In this document: positions 17,177-25,829 of the stretch, piece after piece
Position numbering within the stretch: position 1 is the stretch's first letter
Layout of the letters: each line of letters opens with the position of its first letter
From: Apilactobacillus apisilvae
GTDB lineage: Bacteria > Bacillota > Bacilli > Lactobacillales > Lactobacillaceae
DNA length: 64,000 bases
Assembly: GCF_023380225.1 (NCBI RefSeq)
Contig: NZ_CP093362.1
Span: 1,364,001 to 1,428,000 of the forward strand
Direction: 5' to 3'
The notes under the pieces: model-generated
The model's input: the letters and a program-made list of their open reading frames with translations, nothing else
What the model was told of the DNA's origin: nothing
Databases searched by the model: none
Made by a program: the position numbers and the translations under genes

Positions 17177-17214
17177 CAAAAGTACTAAAAGTTAATTCTT
17201 TTAGTACTTTTTTT
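17177..17214 (+). terminator. Intrinsic terminator after guaB
   Basis: Stem AAAAGTACTAAAAG / CTTTTAGTACTTTT with loop TTAATT and T run. Confidence 0.93.
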
Positions 17215-17302
17215 GTGCGATTAATTGTTATATTGTTGTAACATACTGCTATAAGCATTATTATAATAATATAAATTACATATCTTGAAAGGAAATTAAA
17301 TT

Positions 17303-18673
17303 ATGATTCATAAGTTATTAAAAAATATAACATTAGTGATGTTGATTACATTAATGTTAGCGGGAGTATCAAGTCCATCAATGGCTGCAACTAATGGTTC
17401 GAATATACATAATCAGAATAATGAACTTACCAATCAAGAAAAGACTAGTCAAAAATTAAATCAGGAAACTAATCATTTATTAAAAAATAATTTACCTTTA
17501 AATTTACAAGCCAAATCAGCTTTAGCAATTGATGCTAAAACTGGGCAAATCTTATATGATAAGAATTCTAAGCAATCTTTACCAACTGCATCAATGAGTA
17601 AATTATTAAGTATCTATGTAACTTTAAAAGCAATTAAAAATCATCAAATTAACTGGGATACTAAAGTTAAAATAACTCCTGCTCTACATGCTTTGAGTGT
17701 TAATCCTGAATATGCCAATGTTGAATTGAGAGAAAATCATACTTATACAATTGAACAATTATATAAAGCAGCCATTTATTCTGAAAATGCTGGTGCGATG
17801 GCAATGGGATATGGTGTGGCAGGTAGTACACAAAAATTTGCTTTAGCAATGCGTAAAGCAGCTAAAGATTTAGGAATTAATGATGCCCAGATTTATACTG
17901 CTTGTGGCTTAACCAATGGGGAAGTTGGCTCGTTAGGTTTTTCCAATGTTGATGCTAATGCTGAAAATAAACTATCGGCTCGTGATATGGCAGTTATTTC
18001 AATGAATATTCTCAAACTATATCCACATATCTTAAAAGATACAGCCGCCAATACCACTAAATTTGAAAATAATACTATGTTGAATTGGAATTGGATGATT
18101 AGAGGTCGAAGTGAAGCTTTACCAGATATTAAAGTAGATGGGTTAAAAACAGGGACTTCTGATACTGCGGGCGCTTGTTTTACAGGAACTGCCGTTAAAG
18201 ATAATCATCGAGTAATTACGGTAGTAATGGGTGTCCATCATGCTGGTCAATATGATCCATCTCGGTTTGTGCAAACGCAAAAACTATTAAAATATGTCTA
18301 TGCTAAGTATCGTTATGTTTCATTAAATGCTCACCAACCAGTTAGTGAAATGACGGAAGGTCGCAATGAAGGGACTTTAGATGTGCCTAATGGAAAGCAA
18401 ACAAAAGTTAGTTTAGGCTTTTCTGATCATCAAGATATTTGGCTATCAAACGTTCAACAATTTCAATTGAGTCAAATTACCCCATTAAAAAGCGTTGAAT
18501 ACGATGGTGGACTGAATGCACCAATTACGGCAGGGGATGTTGTAGCTAACGCCAAAGTTATTGGATTGAATTACATTAATAATGAAAATAATTTAAAATT
18601 AACAGCTTTGAATGATGATGATAAGGCCAATATTTTTGTTAGAATGTGGCGGAGTATTTTATCTTGGCTTTAA
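17303..18673 (+). CDS. dacA: D-alanyl-D-alanine carboxypeptidase (DacA/PBP5 type)
   Basis: 456 residues. Signal peptide of about 28 residues ending PSMAA. Penicillin-binding motifs: SxxK as S97-M-S-K100, SxN as S160-E-N162, and K282-T-G. The peptidase domain is followed by a beta-rich PBP5 C-terminal domain (about 345-435) and a terminal amphipathic helix (FVRMWRSILSWL), the membrane anchor of this class. It trims the terminal D-Ala of muropeptides and so controls cross-linking. All catalytic motifs are intact. A 35-residue Asn/Gln-rich spacer follows the signal peptide. Confidence 0.93.
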   Translation: MIHKLLKNITLVMLITLMLAGVSSPSMAATNGSNIHNQNNELTNQEKTSQKLNQETNHLLKNNLPLNLQAKSALAIDAKTGQILYDKNSKQSLPTASMSKLLSIYVTLKAIKNHQINWDTKVKITPALHALSVNPEYANVELRENHTYTIEQLYKAAIYSENAGAMAMGYGVAGSTQKFALAMRKAAKDLGINDAQIYTACGLTNGEVGSLGFSNVDANAENKLSARDMAVISMNILKLYPHILKDTAANTTKFENNTMLNWNWMIRGRSEALPDIKVDGLKTGTSDTAGACFTGTAVKDNHRVITVVMGVHHAGQYDPSRFVQTQKLLKYVYAKYRYVSLNAHQPVSEMTEGRNEGTLDVPNGKQTKVSLGFSDHQDIWLSNVQQFQLSQITPLKSVEYDGGLNAPITAGDVVANAKVIGLNYINNENNLKLTALNDDDKANIFVRMWRSILSWL

Positions 18674-18819
18674 AATTATTAGAGATTAATTTCTATAAAT
18701 ATACAAAATTATAATCAATTTGTACTATAATGGTAGTAAAGTTTATTTTTAATAAATATAACTATTTACCGAGATACTAATCTAAATTACCGAATGTTTT
18801 ATATACGGGGGAATACTCT

Positions 18820-19623
18820 TTGACAAAGCAAGTACCAAATCCAAATGAACCACGTTGGTTAACTAACTTAAAGACAGCAATGCCGTTAAATATTAGTTAT
18901 ATACCTATTGGACTAGCATGTGGAATTCTTCTACATGCAGCTGGATTTAATACAATTCTTACTGGTTTAGTTTCATTGTTAGTCTTTTCTGGTGGAGCAC
19001 AATTTCTAATTGCTTCAATGTTAGTTATTAATTCACCGTTATTATCAATTGTAATTATGTTATTTTTCTTAGAATTAAGATATGCATTGTTAGGTTCAAG
19101 TATATCTAAGTATTTACAAGGTCAATCGAATTTATTTACATTCTTATTTGCAGTGTCATTAAATGATGAAACTTATGCTGTCAATTATTTAAAATTGTCG
19201 ACTGATAAAAAGTTTACACCAAAAGATGCTTTGCAAATTGAACATTATGCGTTAATTGTGTGGACTGTTAGTACAATCATTGGTAGTTTAATTGGCTCAG
19301 CTATTCAAATTAATTTAACTGTTGTTCATTTTGCTTTAACTGCATTGTTTATTTATATGATAGTAATGCAAATTAAGTCATTATTAAAAGTATTAATTAC
19401 ATTATTAACGATTGTTTTAGCAATTATCTTTTTGATGCTGATGAAATCAACATTAGGTTTAGTTGTTGCAACATTACTTTCATCCTTTGTTGGTTTTATG
19501 GTTGAATCATACATTCGCGCGCATTATAAACATTATCGTAAGAACATATTCTTACATTTGTTTAAGAATCCGGCGGGAACACCTGAAGAAGAAGATGAAG
19601 AGAATTTTCAAGAAAATAAGTAG
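18820..19623 (+). CDS. azlC: AzlC-type branched-chain amino acid exporter, large subunit
   Basis: 267 residues from TTG 18820, which lies 8 bases after GGGGG. Pattern of the AzlC/BrnF family: NISYIPIGLACGILLHAAGF in the first helix, SGGAQFLIASMLV, FFLELRYALLGSSIS and SLNDETYAVNYL, with about seven helices. It works with the small AzlD/BrnE subunit next door to expel excess Val, Leu, Ile or analogues. The charged tail (TPEEEDEENFQENK) is cytoplasmic. A TATAAT at about 18725 is a likely promoter. Confidence 0.9.
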   Translation: MTKQVPNPNEPRWLTNLKTAMPLNISYIPIGLACGILLHAAGFNTILTGLVSLLVFSGGAQFLIASMLVINSPLLSIVIMLFFLELRYALLGSSISKYLQGQSNLFTFLFAVSLNDETYAVNYLKLSTDKKFTPKDALQIEHYALIVWTVSTIIGSLIGSAIQINLTVVHFALTALFIYMIVMQIKSLLKVLITLLTIVLAIIFLMLMKSTLGLVVATLLSSFVGFMVESYIRAHYKHYRKNIFLHLFKNPAGTPEEEDEENFQENK

Positions 19624-19641
19624 TGTAATAGGAGATATTTT

Positions 19642-19974
19642 ATGGAGTGGAATTCAACACAACATTTTTGGTTAGTAATGTTATGTTTCTTAGTTGCATT
19701 AATACCAAGATTTGTTCCCCTTTCTTTTTTTAGAACAAGAAAAATACCTAAATGGTTTAATGAATGGATGTCATATGTACCCATTGCTTTATTCACATCA
19801 TTAGTGGTTAAAGATCTAGTAATCACATCTTCATATGGTTTATCAGTTAGTGGTAAAGCCCCTGAATTGATTGCTTCATTAATTGTTTTTGTAATTGCTT
19901 ATTGGACACGTTCAATGGCACTATCTGTTATTTTAGGTTTAGGTTCGGTAATTTTATTAGCTTTAATTATATAA
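19642..19974 (+). CDS. azlD: AzlD-type branched-chain amino acid exporter, small subunit
   Basis: 110 residues with four membrane helices: family signature LIPRFVPLSFFRTRKIPKWFNEWMSYVPIALF. Partner of AzlC, 18 bases upstream. The gene once ended in a hairpin terminator beginning at 19980, which is now interrupted by the IS3-family element. Confidence 0.9.
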   Translation: MEWNSTQHFWLVMLCFLVALIPRFVPLSFFRTRKIPKWFNEWMSYVPIALFTSLVVKDLVITSSYGLSVSGKAPELIASLIVFVIAYWTRSMALSVILGLGSVILLALII

Positions 19975-19979
19975 AAAAA

Positions 19980-20005
19980 TAAAGCAGTGATGTTTAGACA
20001 TCATG
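19980..20005. terminator. Left half of the azlD/cfa terminator, split by an IS
   Basis: AAAGCAGTGATG at 19981-19992 is the reverse complement of CATCACTGCTTT at 21413-21424 (followed by more Ts). Together they would form a 12-pair bidirectional terminator for azlD and cfa. They are now 1.4 kb apart because an IS3-family element lies between, in the former loop. Either half on its own cannot fold as before. Confidence 0.75.
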
Positions 20006-20012
20006 AAGTGAA

Positions 20013-20041
20013 CCCCTAAAGTGAAACAACGCTTTAGGGGT
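20013..20041 (+). terminator. Hairpin inside the IS3 left end
   Basis: CCCCTAAAG (20013-20021) pairs with CTTTAGGGG (20032-20040), then TTTTTG. It overlaps the terminal repeat and lies just before the transposase start; such hairpins shield the gene from read-through transcription and translation from outside. Confidence 0.7.
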
Positions 20042-20047
20042 TTTTGT

Positions 20048-21388
20048 ATGACAAAATTTAGTTTTGAATTAAAGAAAAAGATAATTAAAGAATATTTTTC
20101 AACAGGAATGGGTTCCACTAGTCTTGCTAAAAAATATAATATTAAGAGTAGAACATCTGTGTTAAATTGGATTCATATGTATAATGCCTTCGGCATTAAA
20201 GGATTAGTTGTCAGGCAACCAAGCAAAGTATATTCTGGAGATTATAAACGAAAAGTGCTGCATTGGATGCACACTAACCACAGTTCGTATCCAGAAACAG
20301 CACTTTTCTTCAACATATCTGCCCCGAGCACAATCCTTGCTTGGGAGCGAAGATTGGAGACTAAAGGCCTAATTGGATTATACACTAATCGTGGCCCTAA
20401 AAAAATGAAATCAAATAATATTGAACTTAAATTACTTAATAAATCTTTAAAGGACAAACTTGATTATTATCTAATTAATTATCGTTATGAACAAATAAAA
20501 CAAGATCATGGATCTATTATTAATCATATAAAGAAATTAATTAATTTGTTTAAAAGATTTTCTATATCATTCATTTTAAAGAGTATTGGTATAAGTAGAA
20601 GCTACTATTATCGTCATTTAAAAGAAAATGATAAAGATATTAAATTAAAAAAGATGATTACTCAAATCAAACATTTTAATCCAAACTATGGTTATAGACG
20701 TGTAACCTTGGCTTTGATTAATAACAACGTAGTTGTTAACCATAAAAAAGTTTTAAGATTAATGAAAACGTTAAACTTAACAACTAATAGCTATAATAGA
20801 AAAAGAAGAAAATATAATTCTTATATTGGCAAAGTTGGACATATAGCTAAAAATAGAATTCACAGAAAATTTAAGACTGATCGTCCATATCAAAAATTAA
20901 CAACTGATGTCAGTGAATTTAGGTATGGTAATCAAGATATAAATCATAGAGTTTATTTATCACCCATTATGGATTTATTTTCAGATGAAATATTAAAATT
21001 TTCTATTAGCGAACATCCAACTGTTGACTTTACTATTAAGCCAATAAAAGCCTTGATTAAGGCATTACCCAATTTGAAATATAGAACTACCATTCATAGC
21101 GACCAAGGTTTTCAGTATCAAAATAATAAGTGGCAAAAGCTTTTAAAGGATAATCATATATTTCAATCTATGTCCCGTAAAGGGACATGTCTAGATAATG
21201 CACAAATGGAATCATTCTTTCATATCATGAAAATAGAAATTATGAGTAATCATTATGAAACAAAGTCTTCATTAATTAAAGCGATGAAAAAATGGATTAA
21301 ATATTATAATAATTGTAGAATTAAAACAAAACTAGGAGGTAAAGCTCCGAAAGAATATCGGAAACTTTACCTCCTAGAAAATAAATAG
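20048..21388 (+). CDS. IS3-family transposase, single fused frame
   Basis: 446 residues from ATG 20048 (AGGGG before it). N-terminal part is OrfA-like with two helix-turn-helix units (LAKKYNIKSRTSVLNWIHMY; FFNISAPSTILAWERR); the rest is OrfB with the rve integrase core. DDE residues: D in LTTDVSEFRY, D in IHSDQGFQYQ, E in AQMESFFHIMK. Most IS3 members keep OrfA and OrfB in two frames joined by -1 slippage; here both are in one frame, and a run of seven A's at about 20400 (GPKKMK) marks where the junction would be. Intact and potentially active. Confidence 0.9.
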   Translation: MTKFSFELKKKIIKEYFSTGMGSTSLAKKYNIKSRTSVLNWIHMYNAFGIKGLVVRQPSKVYSGDYKRKVLHWMHTNHSSYPETALFFNISAPSTILAWERRLETKGLIGLYTNRGPKKMKSNNIELKLLNKSLKDKLDYYLINYRYEQIKQDHGSIINHIKKLINLFKRFSISFILKSIGISRSYYYRHLKENDKDIKLKKMITQIKHFNPNYGYRRVTLALINNNVVVNHKKVLRLMKTLNLTTNSYNRKRRKYNSYIGKVGHIAKNRIHRKFKTDRPYQKLTTDVSEFRYGNQDINHRVYLSPIMDLFSDEILKFSISEHPTVDFTIKPIKALIKALPNLKYRTTIHSDQGFQYQNNKWQKLLKDNHIFQSMSRKGTCLDNAQMESFFHIMKIEIMSNHYETKSSLIKAMKKWIKYYNNCRIKTKLGGKAPKEYRKLYLLENK

Positions 21389-21409
21389 TTGTTTCGATTT
21401 AAGGGTTCA

Positions 21410-21430
21410 CATCATCACTGCTTTTTTCAT
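21410..21430. terminator. Right half of the split azlD/cfa terminator
   Basis: CATCACTGCTTTTTT at 21413-21427, complement of 19981-19992. See the left half. Confidence 0.75.
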
Positions 21431-21434
21431 ATTT

Positions 21435-22619
21435 TTATTTATCTTCGTACATATAATCTCTAGTTAGTGGTAATTCTTGTCCAGAAGGACCCTTAGAAAT
21501 TAAGTATTGCATAACATCAATATTACCAGCTTTAAATGATCCAGCACAAGTCTTAAGATATAAGTCCCACATTCTTAAGAAACGTTCATCGTCACCCATA
21601 ACTTTTTTGACTTCATCAAGATGTTCATTAAAGTTTTTGTCCCAATTTTCAAGGGTTAATTGATAATGACGACGTAATGATTCTAAATCAAAGATTTGTA
21701 ATCCATTATTAACAATGTGATCAAGATTTTCAGTCATTCCTGGAACATAGCCACCAGGGAAGATGTACTTATTAATCCAACCGTTGTAAGCGCCACCTTG
21801 TTGTCTAGTGATACCATGAATTAATGCAACACCATGTGGTTTTAAGTATTTAGCGACACATGAGAAATATTCATTTAAGTTTTCCTTACCAACATGTTCG
21901 AACATTCCGACAGAAGTTATGTAGTCAAATTGTTCATCACCTAATTGACGGTAATCTTGTAAACGAACTTCTGCTTTATCTTCTAGGCCTAATTTCTTAA
22001 TTTGTGCATTTACATAATCGCATTGTTCTTGACTTAAAGTAACTCCAACGACTTTTAAGTCGTAATGTTTAGCAGCAGCTAACATTAAGGTACCCCAACC
22101 ACAACCAATATCTAGTAGGGTACGACCAGGTTGTGGATTTAATTTTTTGATGATGTGATGCATTTTTTGTGTTTGTGCATCATATAAGTCATCATCTGGA
22201 TGCTCAAAGTAGGCACAAGAATAAGTCATGGTTTTATCTAACCAAATCTTGTAAAAATCATTACCAATATCGTAATGACTTTGAATATCCTTCTTACTAG
22301 TAGATTCATTATGATTTTGTTTAGGTAAAAAGTTAATAAATTTGTGATCACGAATGAAACTAGTTGATTTTTGGTATGCAGAAACAATTAAATCTTCAAC
22401 GCTACCGTCAACCTCGATTTTTCCGTCCATATAAGCTTCACCAAGGGCGATAGAAGCATTACTTCTAATTTCCTTAATAGGAATTGGTTCTTTCATAGTA
22501 ATAACAGCCTTAGGTTCGCCATCACCATATTTTTCAGATTTTCCGTCCCAATAATTTACTTGGATGGGTTCATTAAATCCGTGCTTAAAAAATGTTTTGT
22601 AGAATGTTTTTTCAAACAT
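21435..22619 (-). CDS. cfa: Cyclopropane-fatty-acyl-phospholipid synthase
   Basis: 394 residues from ATG 22619, which has AAAGGA 8 bases upstream; the frame extends 7 codons further without support. SAM-binding motif [16 protein letters not shown], with [15 protein letters not shown] and [19 protein letters not shown], typical of Cfa. It transfers a methylene from SAM to the cis double bond of membrane lipid acyl chains (lactobacillic acid in lactobacilli) in acid or stationary-phase stress. N-terminal lipid-binding domain present; length normal. Single-gene unit. Confidence 0.95.
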   Translation of the reverse strand: MFEKTFYKTFFKHGFNEPIQVNYWDGKSEKYGDGEPKAVITMKEPIPIKEIRSNASIALGEAYMDGKIEVDGSVEDLIVSAYQKSTSFIRDHKFINFLPKQNHNESTSKKDIQSHYDIGNDFYKIWLDKTMTYSCAYFEHPDDDLYDAQTQKMHHIIKKLNPQPGRTLLDIGCGWGTLMLAAAKHYDLKVVGVTLSQEQCDYVNAQIKKLGLEDKAEVRLQDYRQLGDEQFDYITSVGMFEHVGKENLNEYFSCVAKYLKPHGVALIHGITRQQGGAYNGWINKYIFPGGYVPGMTENLDHIVNNGLQIFDLESLRRHYQLTLENWDKNFNEHLDEVKKVMGDDERFLRMWDLYLKTCAGSFKAGNIDVMQYLISKGPSGQELPLTRDYMYEDK

Positions 22620-22776
22620 GTGAACAGTCCTTTCTTTCAATAATAATCACATTAAATAATTATACTCTTAAAATGACTGTTTTTGTAAGTAATTAGCCGA
22701 ATGAAATTTATTAATTTTATAGACCTAGATGTTATAATTAAGTATCTAAATAAAATTTAATAAGCAGGAGGTATGT

Positions 22777-23823
22777 ATGAAAATTTGGGACAAGTTTGTA
22801 GCCAATGTTAAATTACGTCGTTGGTTTGTACTAATTTTTTTAATTATTATCCTATATTTAATGCGTAGTATGATTAGTATGTTACTTTTGACGTTTATTT
22901 TTTCATTATTAATCACTAAGTGGGTTAATTTTATTAGAAAATATATTAAAATTCCTTCACCCATTTTAGTGATTATCACGTATGTGTTATTTATTGCTGG
23001 AATTGTAACAGTTGTAGCGGTTTATTCACCAGTTATTTATGATCAAGCGGTTACTGCATCTAAACATGTGATTGATTTTTATGATGATCCTAATAACATG
23101 GAAGGGGCTAGTCAATTCCAAGATTGGATTAGTTCGTTTATCCATCGTTCTAATTTCTTAACTGAAGTTAAGGGTGGATTGGATTTCTTACTTCAATATA
23201 TTTCTAGCATTGGTCAAATGGGAGTAACTTTCTTATTATCATTAATTTTAAGTTTCTTCTTTACACTAGAAGAAAAATCAATGGCTGAATTTAGTAAACG
23301 TTTTCTAACCTCTGAATTTGATTGGTTCTTTCAAGATATTTATTATTTTGCCAAAACATTTACTAAAACTTTCGGTGTTGTGTTAGAAGCTCAATTCTTA
23401 ATTGCTATTTTTAATACTATCTTTACAACATTAATTATGGCCGCTTTAGGAATGCCACAATTATTTATTTTAGGAATTTTAGTATTCTTCTTGAGTTTAA
23501 TTCCTGTTGCTGGGGTAATTATTTCATTGATTCCATTATCAATTGTTGGTTATTCAGTTGGTGGTTTTAAATATATTGTCTATTTAGTAATTATGATTGC
23601 AGCAGTTCATTTCTTAGAAGCTTATATTTTAAATCCTAAATTAATGTCTTCTAGAACTGAACTACCCATTTTTTACACTTTCTGTGCCTTGATGATTGGT
23701 GAAGAAATTTTTGGAGGCTGGGGCCTAATTGTCTCAGTACCAATTCTTACATTTTTCTTAGAAATCATTGGAGTAAAAGGTGATAATAAAAAATCAGCGA
23801 AAATAAAGAGAATTATGAAATAA
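22777..23823 (+). CDS. AI-2E family transporter (YtvI/PerM-like)
   Basis: 348 residues with about eight membrane helices and a basic cytoplasmic tail (KGDNKKSAKIKRIMK). Family features are the N-terminal two helices followed by a soluble stretch, then FFFTLEEKSMAEFSKRF, LIPVAGVIISLIPLSIVGY and the late HFLEAYILNPKLMSSRTELP motif. Members are efflux permeases, some of them Na+/H+ antiporters; the AI-2 export label is from one protein and should not be transferred. AGGAGG lies before ATG. Confidence 0.88.
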   Translation: MKIWDKFVANVKLRRWFVLIFLIIILYLMRSMISMLLLTFIFSLLITKWVNFIRKYIKIPSPILVIITYVLFIAGIVTVVAVYSPVIYDQAVTASKHVIDFYDDPNNMEGASQFQDWISSFIHRSNFLTEVKGGLDFLLQYISSIGQMGVTFLLSLILSFFFTLEEKSMAEFSKRFLTSEFDWFFQDIYYFAKTFTKTFGVVLEAQFLIAIFNTIFTTLIMAALGMPQLFILGILVFFLSLIPVAGVIISLIPLSIVGYSVGGFKYIVYLVIMIAAVHFLEAYILNPKLMSSRTELPIFYTFCALMIGEEIFGGWGLIVSVPILTFFLEIIGVKGDNKKSAKIKRIMK

Positions 23824-23891
23824 GCTGAAAATTGTTTTAATTTGGTGTAAAATTGATTTGTTAATTATAAACTTGAAAGGGGTTCAATCCT

Positions 23892-24584
23892 ATGTCAAAA
23901 TTAGTATTAATCCGTCATGGACAAAGTCAATGGAACTTATCCAACAAATTCACTGGTTGGGAAGATGTTGATTTAAGTGACAAAGGTGTTGAAGAAGCTA
24001 AAGAAGCTGGTAAATTAGTAAAGGAAGCTGGTCTAGAATTTGATTATGCTTTCACTTCAGTATTAACTCGTGCAATTAAGACATTGCATTACGTTTTAGA
24101 AGAATCTGATCAATTATGGATTCCTGAAACTAAGACATGGAGATTAAACGAACGTCATTATGGTAGTCTTCAAGGTTTAAACAAAAAAGAAACTGCTGAA
24201 AAGTATGGAGACGAACAAGTTCATATTTGGCGTCGTTCATACGACACTCTACCTCCACTATTAAGTCCAGATGATGAAGGCTCAGCTGTTAACGATCGTC
24301 GTTACTCAGACCTAGACCCCAACATTATTCCTGGTGGTGAAAACCTAAAGGTTACATTAGAACGTGTTATGCCTGAATGGGAAGACGAAATTGCTCCTAA
24401 GTTATTAGATGGCAAGAACGTTATTATTGCTGCTCATGGTAATTCACTACGTGCTTTAAGTAAATACATTGAAAGAATCTCTGATGATGATATCATGGAT
24501 CTTGAAATGAAGACTGGTGAACCAGTAGTTTATGATTTCAATGATAAACTAGAAGTACAAAGCAAAACAAAATTAGACAAATAA
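23892..24584 (+). CDS. gpmA: 2,3-bisphosphoglycerate-dependent phosphoglycerate mutase
   Basis: 230 residues. Phospho-acceptor histidine in [12 protein letters not shown] (H9), [28 protein letters not shown], and the second catalytic histidine in [12 protein letters not shown]. Interconverts 3- and 2-phosphoglycerate in lower glycolysis. AAAGGGG precedes the ATG; followed by a shared terminator. Confidence 0.96.
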   Translation: MSKLVLIRHGQSQWNLSNKFTGWEDVDLSDKGVEEAKEAGKLVKEAGLEFDYAFTSVLTRAIKTLHYVLEESDQLWIPETKTWRLNERHYGSLQGLNKKETAEKYGDEQVHIWRRSYDTLPPLLSPDDEGSAVNDRRYSDLDPNIIPGGENLKVTLERVMPEWEDEIAPKLLDGKNVIIAAHGNSLRALSKYIERISDDDIMDLEMKTGEPVVYDFNDKLEVQSKTKLDK

Positions 24585-24597
24585 TATATTTGATACT

Positions 24598-24632
24598 AAA
24601 AAAGACAATCGGTTTTTCCGATTGTCTTTTTA
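24598..24632. terminator. Bidirectional terminator gpmA / pga operon
   Basis: Stem AAAAGACAATCGG / CCGATTGTCTTTT with TTTTT loop and T/A runs on both sides; lies between convergent genes. Confidence 0.92.
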
Positions 24633-24634
24633 TT

Positions 24635-25540
24635 TTATTTAGTTGAATACCAATGTTTAATACTTGGCCAACTGTTACTATTAATAATCATTCGAGGTGT
24701 ATATTGTAAATCTAAATGATTACCATTACCGTCATTGTAAACAACTCCACCATCTAAAGTCGCAATCCAGCCTAAATGCTGTGTTTGTAGAAAATGATTA
24801 GTTCTATGAGTTCCACCACCGTAAGGGTAGGCAAAGGAATCGCCACGAGTTCCCGTATGATTATATAAATCTTGGCGAGATTTTTGGAAATCGCGAGTAA
24901 AACGTTCGTAGTTTTGTGGTAAGTTGAAAATTGGAATTAACTTGTGAGTTAAATAATGCATATTATGAGTATGTAATCCAATTGTCATTAAATTACCAGC
25001 TTCTTTTTGAGCTTCATGAATTTGATTCCAGGTTGCTAATTGAGTACCTTCACGGTATCTACCAGTGTTTCCAGTAATGATAAAAGTAGTAAATGGGAAT
25101 TTGTACTTTTTCATAATTGGAATAGCATTATCGATAGTGGTACGGTCAATATCATCAAATGAAAGCACCGCATATTTACCCTTAATAGGCTTATTAGAAT
25201 TTGTCATTTTAACCATTTCACTACCAGAGATAACTTTAATATGATGGTCATGCAAAAATTTCATTTGGTTAGCAAAATCATTAGAAGGAACATTAAAGTC
25301 ATGTAATTGTGAGTTAGTTGAAAGTGTTCTTGATACATTTACTCCAAAATTATTTTTTAAAATTCGATGGTAACAAAAAACTAAAATACCATTTTTTTGT
25401 TTTTCAGCTGATTTATCAAGTGCATAGTTTTCACTACTACCCTTATCATATTGAATTGCTTTTCTAACTGTAAATGACATTAAAATAACAACAATGACAG
25501 CAACAATAGCAACGATGATTTTTCTAGTCCTTCTCGACAT
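24635..25540 (-). CDS. icaB: Poly-GlcNAc N-deacetylase (IcaB/PgaB-like)
   Basis: 301 residues. N-terminal membrane anchor (about 8-27), then a polysaccharide deacetylase (NodB) domain: LVFCYHRI at the start, metal-binding VLSFDDIDRT (Asp-Asp), LATWNQIHE, the GLHTHNMHYL histidines, and FAYPYGGG. It removes acetyl groups from the exopolysaccharide poly-beta-1,6-N-acetylglucosamine outside the cell, needed for its retention. Its start overlaps the IcaD-like gene by 17 bases. Last gene of the operon. Confidence 0.85.
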   Translation of the reverse strand: MSRRTRKIIVAIVAVIVVILMSFTVRKAIQYDKGSSENYALDKSAEKQKNGILVFCYHRILKNNFGVNVSRTLSTNSQLHDFNVPSNDFANQMKFLHDHHIKVISGSEMVKMTNSNKPIKGKYAVLSFDDIDRTTIDNAIPIMKKYKFPFTTFIITGNTGRYREGTQLATWNQIHEAQKEAGNLMTIGLHTHNMHYLTHKLIPIFNLPQNYERFTRDFQKSRQDLYNHTGTRGDSFAYPYGGGTHRTNHFLQTQHLGWIATLDGGVVYNDGNGNHLDLQYTPRMIINSNSWPSIKHWYSTK

Positions 25541-25829
25541 TACTATTTAACCTCCGTAAGTGGTGTAATCTAAATATTGAATAAATAGCAGTTAATACTA
25601 TTAGTGCTACAACTCCAATAATTAATTTAATGTATAGTCCGTAATTTAAGTTTAGTAATAAATAGAAACTTACAAAATCATCACTGTAGTATCCAAATAA
25701 AAATGCAAAGTTAACTATTAAAACAAAGAATACATAAAACCATAAAACAGCATATAAACAAAAATGAAAGATGCTACGAAATGGACTAATATTTTTTCTA
25801 ATCACAAATTTTTCAATTTCATTTTTCAT
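25524..25829 (-). CDS. icaD: PgaD/IcaD-like small membrane subunit
   Basis: 101 residues with two long helices (about 19-50 and 65-90) separated by a Tyr/Asp-rich loop, and a basic end (RLHHLRRLN). Size, topology and position between the GT2 synthase and the deacetylase match IcaD/PgaD, which the synthase needs for activity. Sequence similarity in this family is weak, so the call rests largely on context. Its ATG overlaps the stop of the synthase gene by one base. Confidence 0.75.
   Translation of the reverse strand: MKNEIEKFVIRKNISPFRSIFHFCLYAVLWFYVFFVLIVNFAFLFGYYSDDFVSFYLLLNLNYGLYIKLIIGVVALIVLTAIYSIFRLHHLRRLNSNVEKD

Larger units (their letters stand above)
20009..21409 (+). mobile_element. 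IS3-family insertion sequence (IS150-like group)
   Basis: 1.4-kb element with terminal inverted repeats of about 22 bases: 20009-20030 reads TGAACCCCTAAAGTGAAACA followed by AC, and the right end (21388-21409, complement) reads TGAACCCTTAAATCGAAACA then AC; 19 of 22 match. One transposase gene fills it. The target duplication is unclear: ATCAT occurs close to both outer ends, but four extra bases (GAAG) lie on the left. A hairpin with T run (20013-20041) lies just inside the left end. Confidence 0.88.

Noticed and set aside
19463..19675. 70-codon frame overlapping the end of azlC and start of azlD
   Set aside because: It overlaps two well-supported genes in another frame, with a random composition.
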